Position numbers and translations under genes: made by a program. From Alphaproteobacteria bacterium (lineage in GTDB: Bacteria; Pseudomonadota; Alphaproteobacteria; Reyranellales; Reyranellaceae), in assembly GCA_947474005.1 (NCBI GenBank), contig CANJHI010000006.1, forward strand, positions 1 to 64,000: a stretch of DNA of 64,000 bases. The letters are read 5' to 3'. The notes under the pieces were generated by a model that made no database searches, was not told where the DNA came from, and saw only the letters and a list, made by a program, of their open reading frames with translations. Shown here in pieces: positions 42,478 through 52,589 of the stretch; position 1 is the first letter of the stretch; every line of letters starts with the position of its first letter.

Positions 42478-43407
42478 TCATCGGGTTTCAACCCGGCGGA
42501 TGTAGAGCAGCTGCACAACCACGATGACGAAGAGGAATGGGAACATCGCAAGTGAGATCGCGGCACCTTCGGACAGCAGCCCGGTGCCGATGCCGAGCTG
42601 ATAGGCATAGGTGGCGAAGAGGTGAGTGGCATTGGCCGGCCCGCCGCCGGTCATGACATAGACCAGCTGGAAGTCGGCAAAGGTCTGGATGACCGAGAAC
42701 AGCACCACCACCAGGGTGACCGGCATGAGCAGCGGCCATGTCACGTGCCAGAAGCGTGCCCACGGGCGGGCGCCATCGATGGCGGCGGCCTCGTGCAGCT
42801 CGGGGCTGATGGTCTGCAGGCCGGCCAGCAGCGTGATGGCGAAGAACGGCACGCCGCGCCAGATGTTGATGATGATGATCGACGTCATGGCGAGGTCGGG
42901 ATCACCCAGCCAGTTGATGCGGGTGGTGATCAGGCCGAGCTGGAACAGCGACCAGTTGATGACGCTGAAGGTCGGATCGAACATCCACTTCCAGGCGAAG
43001 GTCGAGAGCACCGTGGGAATGATGAAGGGCAGCAGGATGAAGGCGCGGATGATCGCCTTGCCCTTGAAGTGCCGGTTGAGCAGGATCGCCAGCCACAGGC
43101 CGAGCGCCAGCTTGAACACCGTCGTCACGCCCGTGTACCAGAACGTGTTCCACACGGTCGTGCGGAAGATGCTGTCGTCCCAGATCTTGTGGAAATTCTT
43201 CAGCCCGACGAAATGGCCGGGATCGCCGACGCGCGCGCTGCTGAGCGACAGCAGAACGCCTTCGAAGAAGGGGTAGGCGATGAACAGGCCGAGCAGGATC
43301 GCGGTTGGCGCCAGGAGCGCCATCGCGAGCCAGCGCTCGTCTTCAAGCTTACGCAACCGCGGGGAGAGCCGTTTGCTCTCCGCCGCCGAAAGTGCTGTCA
43401 CCGCCAT
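42478..43407 (-). CDS. Carbohydrate ABC transporter permease (MalF/UgpA type)
   Basis: This 309-residue permease has six helices. After a charged N-terminus (MAVTALSAAESKRLSPRLRKLEDERW), the EAA loop is ELHEAAAIDGARPWARFWHVTWPLLMP. GGGPANATHLFATYAYQLG is a typical last block. It pairs with the permease at 41595 and lies 32 bp after the binding-protein gene. The carried sugar or polyol is unknown. Confidence 0.92.
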   Translation of the reverse strand: MAVTALSAAESKRLSPRLRKLEDERWLAMALLAPTAILLGLFIAYPFFEGVLLSLSSARVGDPGHFVGLKNFHKIWDDSIFRTTVWNTFWYTGVTTVFKLALGLWLAILLNRHFKGKAIIRAFILLPFIIPTVLSTFAWKWMFDPTFSVINWSLFQLGLITTRINWLGDPDLAMTSIIIINIWRGVPFFAITLLAGLQTISPELHEAAAIDGARPWARFWHVTWPLLMPVTLVVVLFSVIQTFADFQLVYVMTGGGPANATHLFATYAYQLGIGTGLLSEGAAISLAMFPFLFVIVVVQLLYIRRVETR

Positions 43408-43439
43408 GGACGGCTTACCCTAAACGCAGTTTCCGGGAC

Positions 43440-44759
43440 TTAGACGTAGACTTTCTTGAGCTCGGCTTCGGCCCACTTCATCGCGTCCTCGGCGGGCATG
43501 CCCTGCACCGCCTTGGCGTACATGTCGGTGATGATGTACTTCGAAAGGACTTCCTGGGCCTTGGCGTCCGGCGGGCCGGCGTTGCCGATGGCCTGGCCGA
43601 GGCGGGCGGCCACCTTGAATGGCGCCATGACCGGATCGACGTCCCACAGCTTGTCGGATTCCCACTTGGCGGTGCACGGTGTCGCGAAGCCCTTCTGCGA
43701 TTCGAAGAACTTCCTGTAGTTCGCCTCGGTGTGAATCCACTTCAGGAATTCCTTGGCGGCGTCCTGGTTCTTCGAATACTTCATCAGCATGTTCGACTGC
43801 AGCAGATGGAAGCCGAACTGTCCCGCCGGGCCCTTGGGCAGGGGGGCGTGCTGGATGTCCTTGTTCATCGGCAGGCCCTTTTCAGTCTTGTACTGATCGG
43901 GCTTGCGCAGGGTCTCGATGTAGATCGAGGCGCCGTTCAAGGTAGCGGAGATGGTCTGCGACAGGAACGCGCGATTGTTGTTGGTGTCATCCCAGGCGAG
44001 GCCACCTTCGTCCATGCCGTCCTTCCACAGGCCCTGCATGAACTTGATCGACTCAAGCGTTTCCTTGCTGTTGAGTACCACCTTGCCGCTGGCGTCGACT
44101 TCCTTGCCGCCCCAAGACCACAAGTACGGATAGGTGAAGCCCGGTGCGTCGCCGAAGGTATGACCCAACGTCTGGCCGAACGGCCGGCCCTTGGCCTTCA
44201 GTTTCTTGGCGGCCTCGCGATAGCCGTCCCAGGTGTCGGGGAATTTGGTGACGCCGACCTCGTCGAGCCACGACTTGCGATAGGCGATCATGCCGCCGAT
44301 CACGGCCCAGGGCATGCCCATATAGACCTTGCCGTTGCTGCAGATCGCTTTTGCGTACGGCAAGATGCCGCCTTCCCGCTTGCCGACTTCCTCAGCGATC
44401 GCGCTGACGTCGACGACGCTGTTGGCGTAGAGGTGGGTATAGCTGTTGAACGACATGATCAGGTCGGCGCCGGCGCCCGACTGGATGCCCGCGGTGATAC
44501 GCGGCTGCAGGTCGTTGCCGTTCACGGTCTCGAGGTTCATTTTGACGCCCAGGGCCTTTTCGGCCTCCGGCATCATTTCCCTCTTCAAAAGCGTATCGGT
44601 GGCCGGCACGAAATCGACCCACTTGAGCCAGTGAACCGTTCGCTGCTGGGCGAAGGCCGGCATGCGGCCTGATGCAAGGATGGCGGCCATGCCGCCCATC
44701 GACGCCGCGGCTGCGCCGCCGGCAAGCTTAAGCACGCTACGACGCTTCGTTTTGGCCAT
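43440..44759 (-). CDS. Extracellular sugar-binding protein of the ABC system
   Basis: This 439-residue family 1 solute-binding protein has a Tat-type signal (KRRSVLKLAGGAAAASMGG, residues 5-23). Family blocks are LETVNGNDLQPRITAGIQSGAGADLI, TWDGYREAAKKLKAKG and AKEFLKWIHTEANYRKFFESQKG. ATG 44759 has a strong GGGAGGA and fits the signal, unlike ATG 44843. It is first in the operon. Ligand unknown; sugars, polyols or glycerol phosphates are typical. The 145-bp gap to 44904 shows no clear feature. Confidence 0.92.
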   Translation of the reverse strand: MAKTKRRSVLKLAGGAAAASMGGMAAILASGRMPAFAQQRTVHWLKWVDFVPATDTLLKREMMPEAEKALGVKMNLETVNGNDLQPRITAGIQSGAGADLIMSFNSYTHLYANSVVDVSAIAEEVGKREGGILPYAKAICSNGKVYMGMPWAVIGGMIAYRKSWLDEVGVTKFPDTWDGYREAAKKLKAKGRPFGQTLGHTFGDAPGFTYPYLWSWGGKEVDASGKVVLNSKETLESIKFMQGLWKDGMDEGGLAWDDTNNNRAFLSQTISATLNGASIYIETLRKPDQYKTEKGLPMNKDIQHAPLPKGPAGQFGFHLLQSNMLMKYSKNQDAAKEFLKWIHTEANYRKFFESQKGFATPCTAKWESDKLWDVDPVMAPFKVAARLGQAIGNAGPPDAKAQEVLSKYIITDMYAKAVQGMPAEDAMKWAEAELKKVYV

Positions 44760-44904
44760 GATTGTCCTCCCAAGGACTGCCGCCTCGTTGAGCGGCTTCG
44801 TTGTATTGCCACCATCGTAGGCATTGGGAGGGTCGCGGCGCAAGCCGAATAGCGAAAGTTCGACTGGCGAATCTTTCCGGCGGGCTTTTCAAACCGGCGG
44901 AGGG

Positions 44905-45396
44905 CTACTCCAGAAGCGACCGCAGCATCCAGGCCGTCTGCTCATGGACCGTGAGCCGCTGCGTCAGCAGGTCGGCGGTCGGCTCGTCGTTGGCCTTGTC
45001 GGCGAGCGGGAAGACGCCGCGCGCCGTGCGCGCCACGGCCTCGTGCCCGGTGACCAGGATCCGCACCATGTCCATCGCCTTGGGCGGCGTGGCCGGCACG
45101 TCTTTGAGCGAACTCAGCTTGCCGAACTGGGCGTAGGAGCCAGGTGCTGCATGGCCGAGCGACCGGATGCGTTCGGCGATCGGATCCACCGCATTCCACA
45201 GTTCGGTGTACTGCGTCATGAACATCGTATGCAGCGAGGTGAACATCGGACCGGTGACGTTCCAGTGGAAATTGTGCGTGGTCAGGTAGAGCGTGTAGGT
45301 GTCGGCCAACAGATGGCTGAGGCCGGTGGCGATCTTGCGCCGGTCTGCTTCCGAGATACCGATGGAAATGGTGGGCGCCTGAACGGTCTTTGCCAT
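44905..45396 (-). CDS. dps: Dps-family ferritin-like DNA protection protein
   Basis: This 163-residue protein should form dodecamers storing iron and using peroxide. The inter-subunit ferroxidase residues H44, H56, D71 and E75 keep the exact Dps spacing (12, 15, 4) in [16 protein letters not shown] and [11 protein letters not shown]. The N-terminal tail is short ([20 protein letters not shown]). It lies 13 bp downstream of the adenylate cyclase gene on the same strand, so the two may be cotranscribed, an unusual pairing. Confidence 0.94.
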   Translation of the reverse strand: MAKTVQAPTISIGISEADRRKIATGLSHLLADTYTLYLTTHNFHWNVTGPMFTSLHTMFMTQYTELWNAVDPIAERIRSLGHAAPGSYAQFGKLSSLKDVPATPPKAMDMVRILVTGHEAVARTARGVFPLADKANDEPTADLLTQRLTVHEQTAWMLRSLLE

Positions 45397-45409
45397 GTTT
45401 GACTCCTGG

Positions 45410-46624
45410 TTACATCAAGCTTGGATCGACGGTGAACAACTCCTGGGCACGGCCGACGCCGCGCAGTGCGAAGCGGCCGACCGAGACCAGCCGCCCACGG
45501 TCGGCCGGCGGCAACGCTTCAGCGAGCGCCGACGACACCAGGACAGGGCGGTCGACCGAGCGGCACATCGAGGCGATGCGGCTGGTCTCGTTGACTGCAG
45601 GCCCCACGACCGTGAAGTCGAGCCGGTCGATGCTGCCGACGTTGCCGTAAAAGACCTCGCCGATATGCAGGCCGACGTAGACCGAGGTGACCGGCCGTTC
45701 CTCGGCCTGGCGCCGTTCGTTCACCGCCCGCACCTTCTCGCGCATGTCGGCCTCGGCCCTGAGTGCCTTGGCGCTGGCCTCCGCCGGATCCTCGGCGCGG
45801 AAGATCGCCAGCGTGCCGTCGCCGATCAGCTTCAGCACCTCGCCGCCGGCCTGATGGATGGCGGTGATGACCGCCTCGGCATAGTCGTTCAGGAGCGGGA
45901 TCACCTCGTCCGGCTTCGCGGTGTCGGTGATCGTGGTGTAGCCGCGCAGATCGGAGAACCACAGAACGGCGTCGATGCGGTCGGCGACGCCGCGCGAGAT
46001 GCGGCCGCTCAGCACGCGTTTGCCGGCATCACGTCCGAGATAGACCTCGACCAGCGTGCCGGCGACGCGCGCAAGTGCTGCGGCCTTGATGGCGAGCGCC
46101 AGCGGCGGCACCAGGCGGCGCAACGCCACCATGCCGGCGTCGCTGAAACCCTCGGGATGGCGTGTCATCCAGGACGAGTAGACGCAATCCATTTCACCGA
46201 TGGCGTTGTCGTCGGCGAAGCGGTGGACGAAGACGAGGTAGTCAGTGTGGCCGGCATCCTTCATCTCCTGTATGGCCGGGAAATCGGCAGCGTCGCCGAA
46301 GCCGATGCGCCGGCGCAGCTCCTCCTCGCCGGTCTGCAGGAGATGGTAGAATGGGCTGCGCTGCCACGTTTCGGCGCCCGCGCCCTGATCGCTGCGGCCA
46401 TACTCGACCATCGGCGCGTCGTCCGATTCGTCGTCGCGCCAGCGGAAGACGCGGCCTTCATGGACGGGATGCAGCGTGTCGATGAGGGCCATCGCGCGCG
46501 ACACTTCCAGGCCGGCGGCGCGGCACTTCTCGCAGAACTCGCGCAGCAGGTTCTCTTCTGCCACGCCGGCGAGGCCGCGGCGAACCACCCAACCGGCGAT
46601 ACGGACGATGTCGGCGTCTTTCAT
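45410..46624 (-). CDS. Class III adenylate/guanylate cyclase
   Basis: This is a 404-residue cytosolic protein. The cyclase domain (about 213-404) has metal ligands D225 ([11 protein letters not shown]) and D269 ([12 protein letters not shown]) with K265 as adenine-recognising Lys, and the transition-state Asn/Arg in [12 protein letters not shown]. This suggests cAMP rather than cGMP. The N-terminal 200 residues contain no membrane helix; the HEGRVFRW to [10 protein letters not shown] region is common in Rhizobiales and Reyranella-like cyclases as a putative sensor. It precedes dps by 13 bp and follows the peptide ABC genes by 16 bp. Confidence 0.88.
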   Translation of the reverse strand: MKDADIVRIAGWVVRRGLAGVAEENLLREFCEKCRAAGLEVSRAMALIDTLHPVHEGRVFRWRDDESDDAPMVEYGRSDQGAGAETWQRSPFYHLLQTGEEELRRRIGFGDAADFPAIQEMKDAGHTDYLVFVHRFADDNAIGEMDCVYSSWMTRHPEGFSDAGMVALRRLVPPLALAIKAAALARVAGTLVEVYLGRDAGKRVLSGRISRGVADRIDAVLWFSDLRGYTTITDTAKPDEVIPLLNDYAEAVITAIHQAGGEVLKLIGDGTLAIFRAEDPAEASAKALRAEADMREKVRAVNERRQAEERPVTSVYVGLHIGEVFYGNVGSIDRLDFTVVGPAVNETSRIASMCRSVDRPVLVSSALAEALPPADRGRLVSVGRFALRGVGRAQELFTVDPSLM

Positions 46625-46640
46625 GGGACCACGGTCCCTA

Positions 46641-47613
46641 TCAAATAATGCGGTCGCGGAAGTGGCAAGCGGCCAGATGGCCCGGCGCGACGGCCTCCAG
46701 GAGCGGCACCTCGGCCGTGCACAGATCGGCCTTCATCGGACAACGCGGGTTGAAGTGGCAGCCCGGCGGCGGATTGAGGGCGCTCGCGATCTCGCCTTTG
46801 GCCTTTGCTCCGGCGACTGTGGCGGCGGCGCGATGGAACGGGTCGGGGATCGCGGCAATCAGCGCGCGGGTATAAGGATGGCGCGGGTCCTCGAAGATCT
46901 CCTGCCAGCCGCCCTGTTCGACGATGCGGCCGAGATACATCACCGCCACCCGGTCGCTCACATGCTCGACCACGCCGAGGTCGTGGCTGATCATGATGTA
47001 GGCCAAGCCCATCTCGTCCTTGAGCTCGAGCAGCAGGTTGATGATCTGGGCGCGGATCGACACGTCGAGCGCCGACACCGGCTCGTCGCAGATCACCAGC
47101 TTGGGCTTCAGGATCAGGGCGCGGGCGATGCCGATGCGCTGACGCTGGCCGCCGGAGAATTCGTGCGGATAGCGGTCGGCATGCTCGGGCCGGAGGCCGA
47201 CCTTGGCCATCATGTCGATGACGCGCGCCTCGACCTCGGCCTTGTCACCGACGCCGTGCAGGTGCAGCGGGTCGGCCAGCGTGCGGCGCACGGTCTGGCG
47301 CGGGTTGAGCGAGGCATAGGGGTCCTGGAAGACCATCTGCACCGTGCGCGCCATCTCCATGCGGTCGGGCGGCGTGTCGCCCGAAATCCGTTGGCCGCCG
47401 ACGTGGATGCGGCCCTGCGTCGGCAGCAGCAGGCCCATGATGGCGAGCGCCAGGGTGGATTTGCCGCAGCCCGACTCGCCTACGAGGCCCAGGCACTCGC
47501 CGGGCTTCACATCGAGGGTGACACCGTCCACGGCCTTCAGGGTCTTGATGCCGCCGGCCAGCATGCTGCCGACCTTGAAGTGGACGGCGAGGTCGTCGAG
47601 CGAAAGCAGCTGC

Positions 47614-47621
<8 letters not shown>
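46641..47621 (-). CDS. Oligopeptide ABC transporter ATPase (OppF/DppF type)
   Basis: This 326-residue ATPase has Walker A GESGCGKST, signature EFSGGQRQRIGIARAL, Walker B LVICDEPVSALDVS, and the C-terminal oligopeptide domain with Cys pairs CHFNPRCPMKADLC (about 283-296). It overlaps the OppD-type gene by 8 bp and ends the operon. Together with OppD it drives peptide (or glutathione-like) import. Confidence 0.93.
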
Positions 47622-48591
<970 letters not shown>

Positions 48592-48600
48592 GCGCGGCCG

Positions 48601-49455
48601 TCAGTTCCGTCGTGTCGTCGACTGCGGGTCGAAGATGTCGCGCAGGCCGTCGCCCAGGAGATTGAGCCCGAGCACGGTGAAGAAGATGGCGAGGCCGGGG
48701 AAGACCGACAGCCACGGCGCGGTCGTGATCTGGTCGCGCGCCTCCGACAGCATGCTGCCCCAGCTCGGGAACGGCGGCCGGATGCCGAGACCGAGGAACG
48801 ACAGCGCAGCCTCGGCCAGGATCGCGCCGCCCATGCCGAGCGTGGCGATCACGATCAGCGGTCCCAGGATGTTGGGCAGCACCTGGGTGAACATGATGCG
48901 GAGATCGCCATAACCCAGGATGCGCGCGGCCTGGACATAGCCCTGGCTCTTGAGCGACAGCACCTGGGCGCGGGCGATGCGACAGGAGTAGGACCAGCTG
49001 GTGAGGCCCAGGGCGATCACCAGGCTCACCAGGCCGGGCCCGAGGATCGCCATGATGGCGAGCGCGAAGACCAGCGAGGGGATCGCCAGCATCAGGTTGG
49101 TGAGGCCGCTCACCAGGTCGTCCCACCAGCCGCCCCAGTAGCCAGCGGTCAATCCAAGCGTGACGCCGATCAGGCTGTTGCAGATCTGGCTGATGATGCC
49201 GACGCTCAGCGATATGCGGGCGCCATAGACGATGCGCGAATAGATGTCGCGACCCTGCGCGTCGGTGCCGAAGGGATACTCCCAGCACGGCGCGATCTCG
49301 GCGTTCATCAGGTTGGCGTCCATCACCGGATCGGTGAGCGCGATCCACGGCGCCAGGATGGCCGCGGTGATGGCGATGGCGACCAGGCCGCCGCCGATCC
49401 ACAGCGACGTGCCACCTTTCAGCCTGAGCCGGGGCAATTTGATCGCCAAACTCAT
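48601..49455 (-). CDS. Oligopeptide ABC transporter permease (OppC/DppC type)
   Basis: This 284-residue permease has six helices. It has the N-terminal cytoplasmic segment and helix (GLVAIAITAAILAPWIALTDP), EYPFGTDAQGRDIYSRIVYG after helix 1, and the EAA-type loop YVQAARILGYGDLRIMFTQVLPN. ATG 49455 is the only good start. It is third in the operon, with the ATPases after it. Confidence 0.92.
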   Translation of the reverse strand: MSLAIKLPRLRLKGGTSLWIGGGLVAIAITAAILAPWIALTDPVMDANLMNAEIAPCWEYPFGTDAQGRDIYSRIVYGARISLSVGIISQICNSLIGVTLGLTAGYWGGWWDDLVSGLTNLMLAIPSLVFALAIMAILGPGLVSLVIALGLTSWSYSCRIARAQVLSLKSQGYVQAARILGYGDLRIMFTQVLPNILGPLIVIATLGMGGAILAEAALSFLGLGIRPPFPSWGSMLSEARDQITTAPWLSVFPGLAIFFTVLGLNLLGDGLRDIFDPQSTTRRN

Positions 49456-49465
49456 CGAAACGTGC

Positions 49466-50401
49466 TCATCGGTAGCGAATCCTCGGATCGATCACGACGT
49501 AGGCGAGATCGACCAGCGTGTTGATGACCAGGAAAAACAGAACGATCATCAGGATGCACCCTTGGACCGTCGGCATGTCGCGCTGGAACACCGAGTCGAC
49601 CATCAGCGATCCGACGCCGGGCCAGGCGAACAGCTTCTCGACCACGACTGCCTGGCCCATCAGCGAGCCGAACTGCAAGCCGACGATGGTGATGACGAGG
49701 ACCAGTGCGTTGCGCAGCACATGCCATTTCACGACGAGGCGCTCGCTCATGCCCTTGCTGCGTGCGGTGCGGACGAAGTCGGCATTGAGCACGTCGAGCA
49801 CGGCGGCGCGCGTGGTGCGGGCCAGCAGCGCCATCGGGCCGACGCCGAGTGCAATCGCGGGCAGGATGAGGTTGCGCAGCCCGCCGTCGCCGTAGCCGAA
49901 GCTCGGCAGCCACTGGAGTTTCAGCGCAAACAGGTACATCAGCATGAGGCCGAACCAGAATTGCGACAGTGAAAGGCCCGAGATGGCGCCGACCATCGAG
50001 GCGGTGTCGATCAGGCTTCCTGGTTTGAGGGCGGCGAGGAAGCCAAGGGTCACGCCGACCAGGATGGCGAAGGTCATGGCGGCCAGGACCAGCTTCAGCG
50101 ACGGCCAGATCCGCCCGCTCAGCATCTTAGTGACCGGCTCGCGCGTGCGGAAGGACGTACCGAGGTCGCCCATGACCGTATTGCCGACGTACTTGGCGAA
50201 GCGCTCGAGCAGCGGGTCGTCGAGCCCCATCTCCTTGCGCATGCGCTCCATCACCGCCGGATCGATGGTCGAGCGCCCGTCCTCGTTCATGCCCGAGATG
50301 AAGCTGCCCGGCAGGACGGAGAACAACAGGAACACGAGCGCCACGACGGCGAGCATCGTCGGAACGATGTTGGCGAGGCGGCGGCCGAGGACGAGAAGCA
50401 T
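49466..50401 (-). CDS. Oligopeptide ABC transporter permease (OppB/DppB type)
   Basis: This 311-residue permease has six helices. N-terminal MLLVLGRRLANIVPTMLAVVALVFLLF, MRKEMGLDDPLLERFAKYV and the loop DFVRTARSKGMSERLVVKWHVLRNALVL are characteristic. The start is just after the palindromic repeat at 50415-50482 that separates it from the binding-protein gene. Confidence 0.92.
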   Translation of the reverse strand: MLLVLGRRLANIVPTMLAVVALVFLLFSVLPGSFISGMNEDGRSTIDPAVMERMRKEMGLDDPLLERFAKYVGNTVMGDLGTSFRTREPVTKMLSGRIWPSLKLVLAAMTFAILVGVTLGFLAALKPGSLIDTASMVGAISGLSLSQFWFGLMLMYLFALKLQWLPSFGYGDGGLRNLILPAIALGVGPMALLARTTRAAVLDVLNADFVRTARSKGMSERLVVKWHVLRNALVLVITIVGLQFGSLMGQAVVVEKLFAWPGVGSLMVDSVFQRDMPTVQGCILMIVLFFLVINTLVDLAYVVIDPRIRYR

Positions 50402-50414
50402 TTACGAGGACTCT

Positions 50415-50482
50415 AAAAGGTCCCTCGCCGACACTCGGGATGACAACGTCGGCGTCATCCCGGGCATCGCGAGGGATCCTTT
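50415..50482. repeat. Intergenic inverted repeat between binding-protein and permease genes
   Basis: An imperfect inverted repeat has outer arms AAAGG(T/A)CCCTCGC and inner arms CGGGATGAC / GTCATCCCG. It lies 14 bp after the binding-protein stop and 13 bp before the OppB start on the same transcript. Such intercistronic hairpins commonly stabilise the upstream binding-protein mRNA (inference). Confidence 0.8.
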
Positions 50483-50496
50483 ACTTTCTGCTGCGG

Positions 50497-52092
50497 CTAC
50501 TTGGCCGGCGAGCTGGCATCGACCCAGATGTCTTCGGGATACTGATGCGTGATCTCGGTCGGATTGGCCTGCAGGCCGTGCACCCACGGCTGATAGGCCA
50601 TCACCGCCTTGTTGTAGTTGAAGAACCACACCGGCGCTTCTTCGTAGAGCAGGTTGTTGGCCTTCTTCAGGAGTTCGTCGCGCTTGGCCATGTCGCCTTC
50701 CTGGGCGGCATCGTCGAGCAGCTTGTCGAACTCCGGACTCTTGAAGCCCGTGTAGTTGCAGGCCGTGCGCGGCGTCTTGGAGTAGTAGCAGCGCAGCGTC
50801 GCAAGCGAGTCGGGGCCGGTCAGGTTCGAGCCGATGTAGGCCTGATGATCGCCCTTCATGGCGATCTCGGTAAGCACCGTGACCTCGACCAGTTTCGGCT
50901 TCACCTTGATGCCGACCTTGGCGAGCATGGGGATCACCGCTTCGACGATCGGCAGGCCCCAGCTCTCGTTCTGGCTGGTCGTCCATTCGAACTCGAAGCC
51001 GTTGGGATAGCCGGCCTCGGCCAGCAGCTTCTTGGCCTTCTCCGGATCGAACGGATAGGGCTTCACCGTCTTGTCGAAGGCGGCCGACGAGGGCGGCAGC
51101 CAGCTCGTGGCGCGATAGGCCTTGTCCTTGACCAGTCGCGAGATGATCAGGTTGGCGTCGATCGCGTAGTTGATCGCCTGGCGCACCCGCTTGTCCTGGA
51201 ACGGCTTGATGGATTCGTGATTCATGACCATCGCGCGGGTGAACATCTCGGCCACTTCCAGGATGCCCTTGGAAAGCTGCGGATCGGCGCGGTAGGCGAC
51301 GTACTGGGCCGGTCCCAGGATCGAGGTGTCGATCTCCTTGTTGCGGAAGGCGACGTCGCGTGCGGCGGCTTCGGCCATGATCAGCACCTCGAGCTTGTCG
51401 AGGTAGGGCTTGCCGGGCTTGTAGAACTTGTCGAAGCGCTCGGTCGTGACGCGCGAGCCGGGAATGTGTTCCTTGAACTTGAACGGCCCGAGGCCGACTG
51501 GATTGGAGGCGAAGTTGCCCTTCTCGACCTCCTCCTTGGGCAGGATGGCGGTCGTGCCAGCGAAGAAGTAGTAGCCCGGATCGACGCGGTCGGTGATCGT
51601 CATCTCGAGCGTGAAGTCGTCGATCTTCTTCAGGCCGGAGATCTCCTTGGCCTGGCCCTTCTCGACGTCGACCGCGCCCTTGATCAGGCGGACGTAGCGC
51701 GCGCCGGGATAGCCCTTGCTGCCGTCCATGATGCGCGTGAACGAGAAAATGATGTCGTCGGCCGTCATCTTGCGGCCGTTGTGGAAGAAGGCGTCGTCGC
51801 GCAGCTTGTAGGTATAGGTAAGGCCGTCGGCCGAGACCGCTACCGACTTGGCGAGCTCAAGCTCGAGCTTGTTGGCTGCCGTGTTCCAGTTATAGAGCGT
51901 GCGCTGGATCGCCTTGCTGACGATGTCGTCCTGGGCGCGCGGCGTCACGTGCGGGTCGAGGCTGCCGAAGCTCGCGGCATAGGGTGCCGTCATCCGGATC
52001 GAGCCGCCCTTGCGCGGCGTGTCCTGAGCCTCAGCGGCTGCCGCTCCGAGAGCGGCCACCGCCGCCGCGGCGAGCCAAACCAGTTTCCGCAT
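50497..52092 (-). CDS. Peptide/glutathione-type ABC transporter substrate-binding protein
   Basis: This 531-residue family 5 binding protein has the signal peptide MRKLVWLAAAAVAALGAAAAEAQ. Family blocks are SIRMTAPYAASFGSLDPH, YNWNTAANKLELELAKSVAVSADGLTYTYKLRDDAFFHNG, MTADDIIFSFTRIMD and RVRQAINYAIDANLI. ATG 52092 has an AAGGGGA upstream; a 21-codon extension lacks a signal peptide. It is first in the operon 52092-46641. Gamma-glutamyltransferase lies 500 bp away on the same strand, so gamma-glutamyl peptides are possible ligands (inference). Confidence 0.93.
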   Translation of the reverse strand: MRKLVWLAAAAVAALGAAAAEAQDTPRKGGSIRMTAPYAASFGSLDPHVTPRAQDDIVSKAIQRTLYNWNTAANKLELELAKSVAVSADGLTYTYKLRDDAFFHNGRKMTADDIIFSFTRIMDGSKGYPGARYVRLIKGAVDVEKGQAKEISGLKKIDDFTLEMTITDRVDPGYYFFAGTTAILPKEEVEKGNFASNPVGLGPFKFKEHIPGSRVTTERFDKFYKPGKPYLDKLEVLIMAEAAARDVAFRNKEIDTSILGPAQYVAYRADPQLSKGILEVAEMFTRAMVMNHESIKPFQDKRVRQAINYAIDANLIISRLVKDKAYRATSWLPPSSAAFDKTVKPYPFDPEKAKKLLAEAGYPNGFEFEWTTSQNESWGLPIVEAVIPMLAKVGIKVKPKLVEVTVLTEIAMKGDHQAYIGSNLTGPDSLATLRCYYSKTPRTACNYTGFKSPEFDKLLDDAAQEGDMAKRDELLKKANNLLYEEAPVWFFNYNKAVMAYQPWVHGLQANPTEITHQYPEDIWVDASSPAK

Positions 52093-52143
52093 GAACCATC
52101 CCCTTCGAACATTGTCGTTGCGCGGTATTCCATCGTGGTTGCG

Positions 52144-52161
52144 GCCCTCGCGCAAGAGGGC
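52144..52161. promoter_or_regulatory. Hairpin in a divergent promoter region
   Basis: GCCCTC-GCGCAA-GAGGGC is a perfect 6-bp inverted repeat in the 154-bp gap between the peptide-binding-protein gene and the gene at 52247. It could be an operator or leader hairpin. Confidence 0.3.
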
Positions 52162-52246
52162 AGAGCTTTATGGACGCTTTGCAAGGAGCGCGCCATGATT
52201 GCCGATCCCGGATCGGACAAGAGCCTGATGAGCGGAGGACATCGAT

Positions 52247-52579
52247 ATGAGTGCGCTGCCCAATTGCCTCCTGATCGTGACCGCCGAAGTCGATGCCGAG
52301 GTCGAGGCCGATTGGAGCCGTTGGTACGACGATGTCCACCTGCCCGATGCGCTCGCCTGTCCCGGCGTTCTGGCCGGCCGCCGCTACCTGTCGACGGGCG
52401 AGATCGCCGAAAGCGAGCGCGGCCAGAGCAGCCGCCGCCGTGCCACGCTCTACACCACGGTCTACGAGCTCGACTCGCCCGCCGCCGTTGAGACAAAGGA
52501 ATTCACGGCGATGCGAGGCTGGGGCCGCTTCGCACCCCACGTCCGCTCGCAGACGCGCGTCGTGGTCGGTCTCCGCTGA
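52247..52579 (+). CDS. Small dimeric alpha/beta-barrel-like protein, unknown function
   Basis: This 110-residue protein contains the block VDAEVEADWSRWYDDVHLPDALACPGVLAGRRY, as in small dimeric ferredoxin-like barrel proteins that act as minor decarboxylases, isomerases or monooxygenases. A strong GGAGG precedes ATG 52247. It is alone on the plus strand between two minus-strand genes and ends 10 bp before the gamma-glutamyltransferase gene, convergent. Function is unknown. Confidence 0.72.
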   Translation: MSALPNCLLIVTAEVDAEVEADWSRWYDDVHLPDALACPGVLAGRRYLSTGEIAESERGQSSRRRATLYTTVYELDSPAAVETKEFTAMRGWGRFAPHVRSQTRVVVGLR

Positions 52580-52589
52580 GGCGCTTTGT

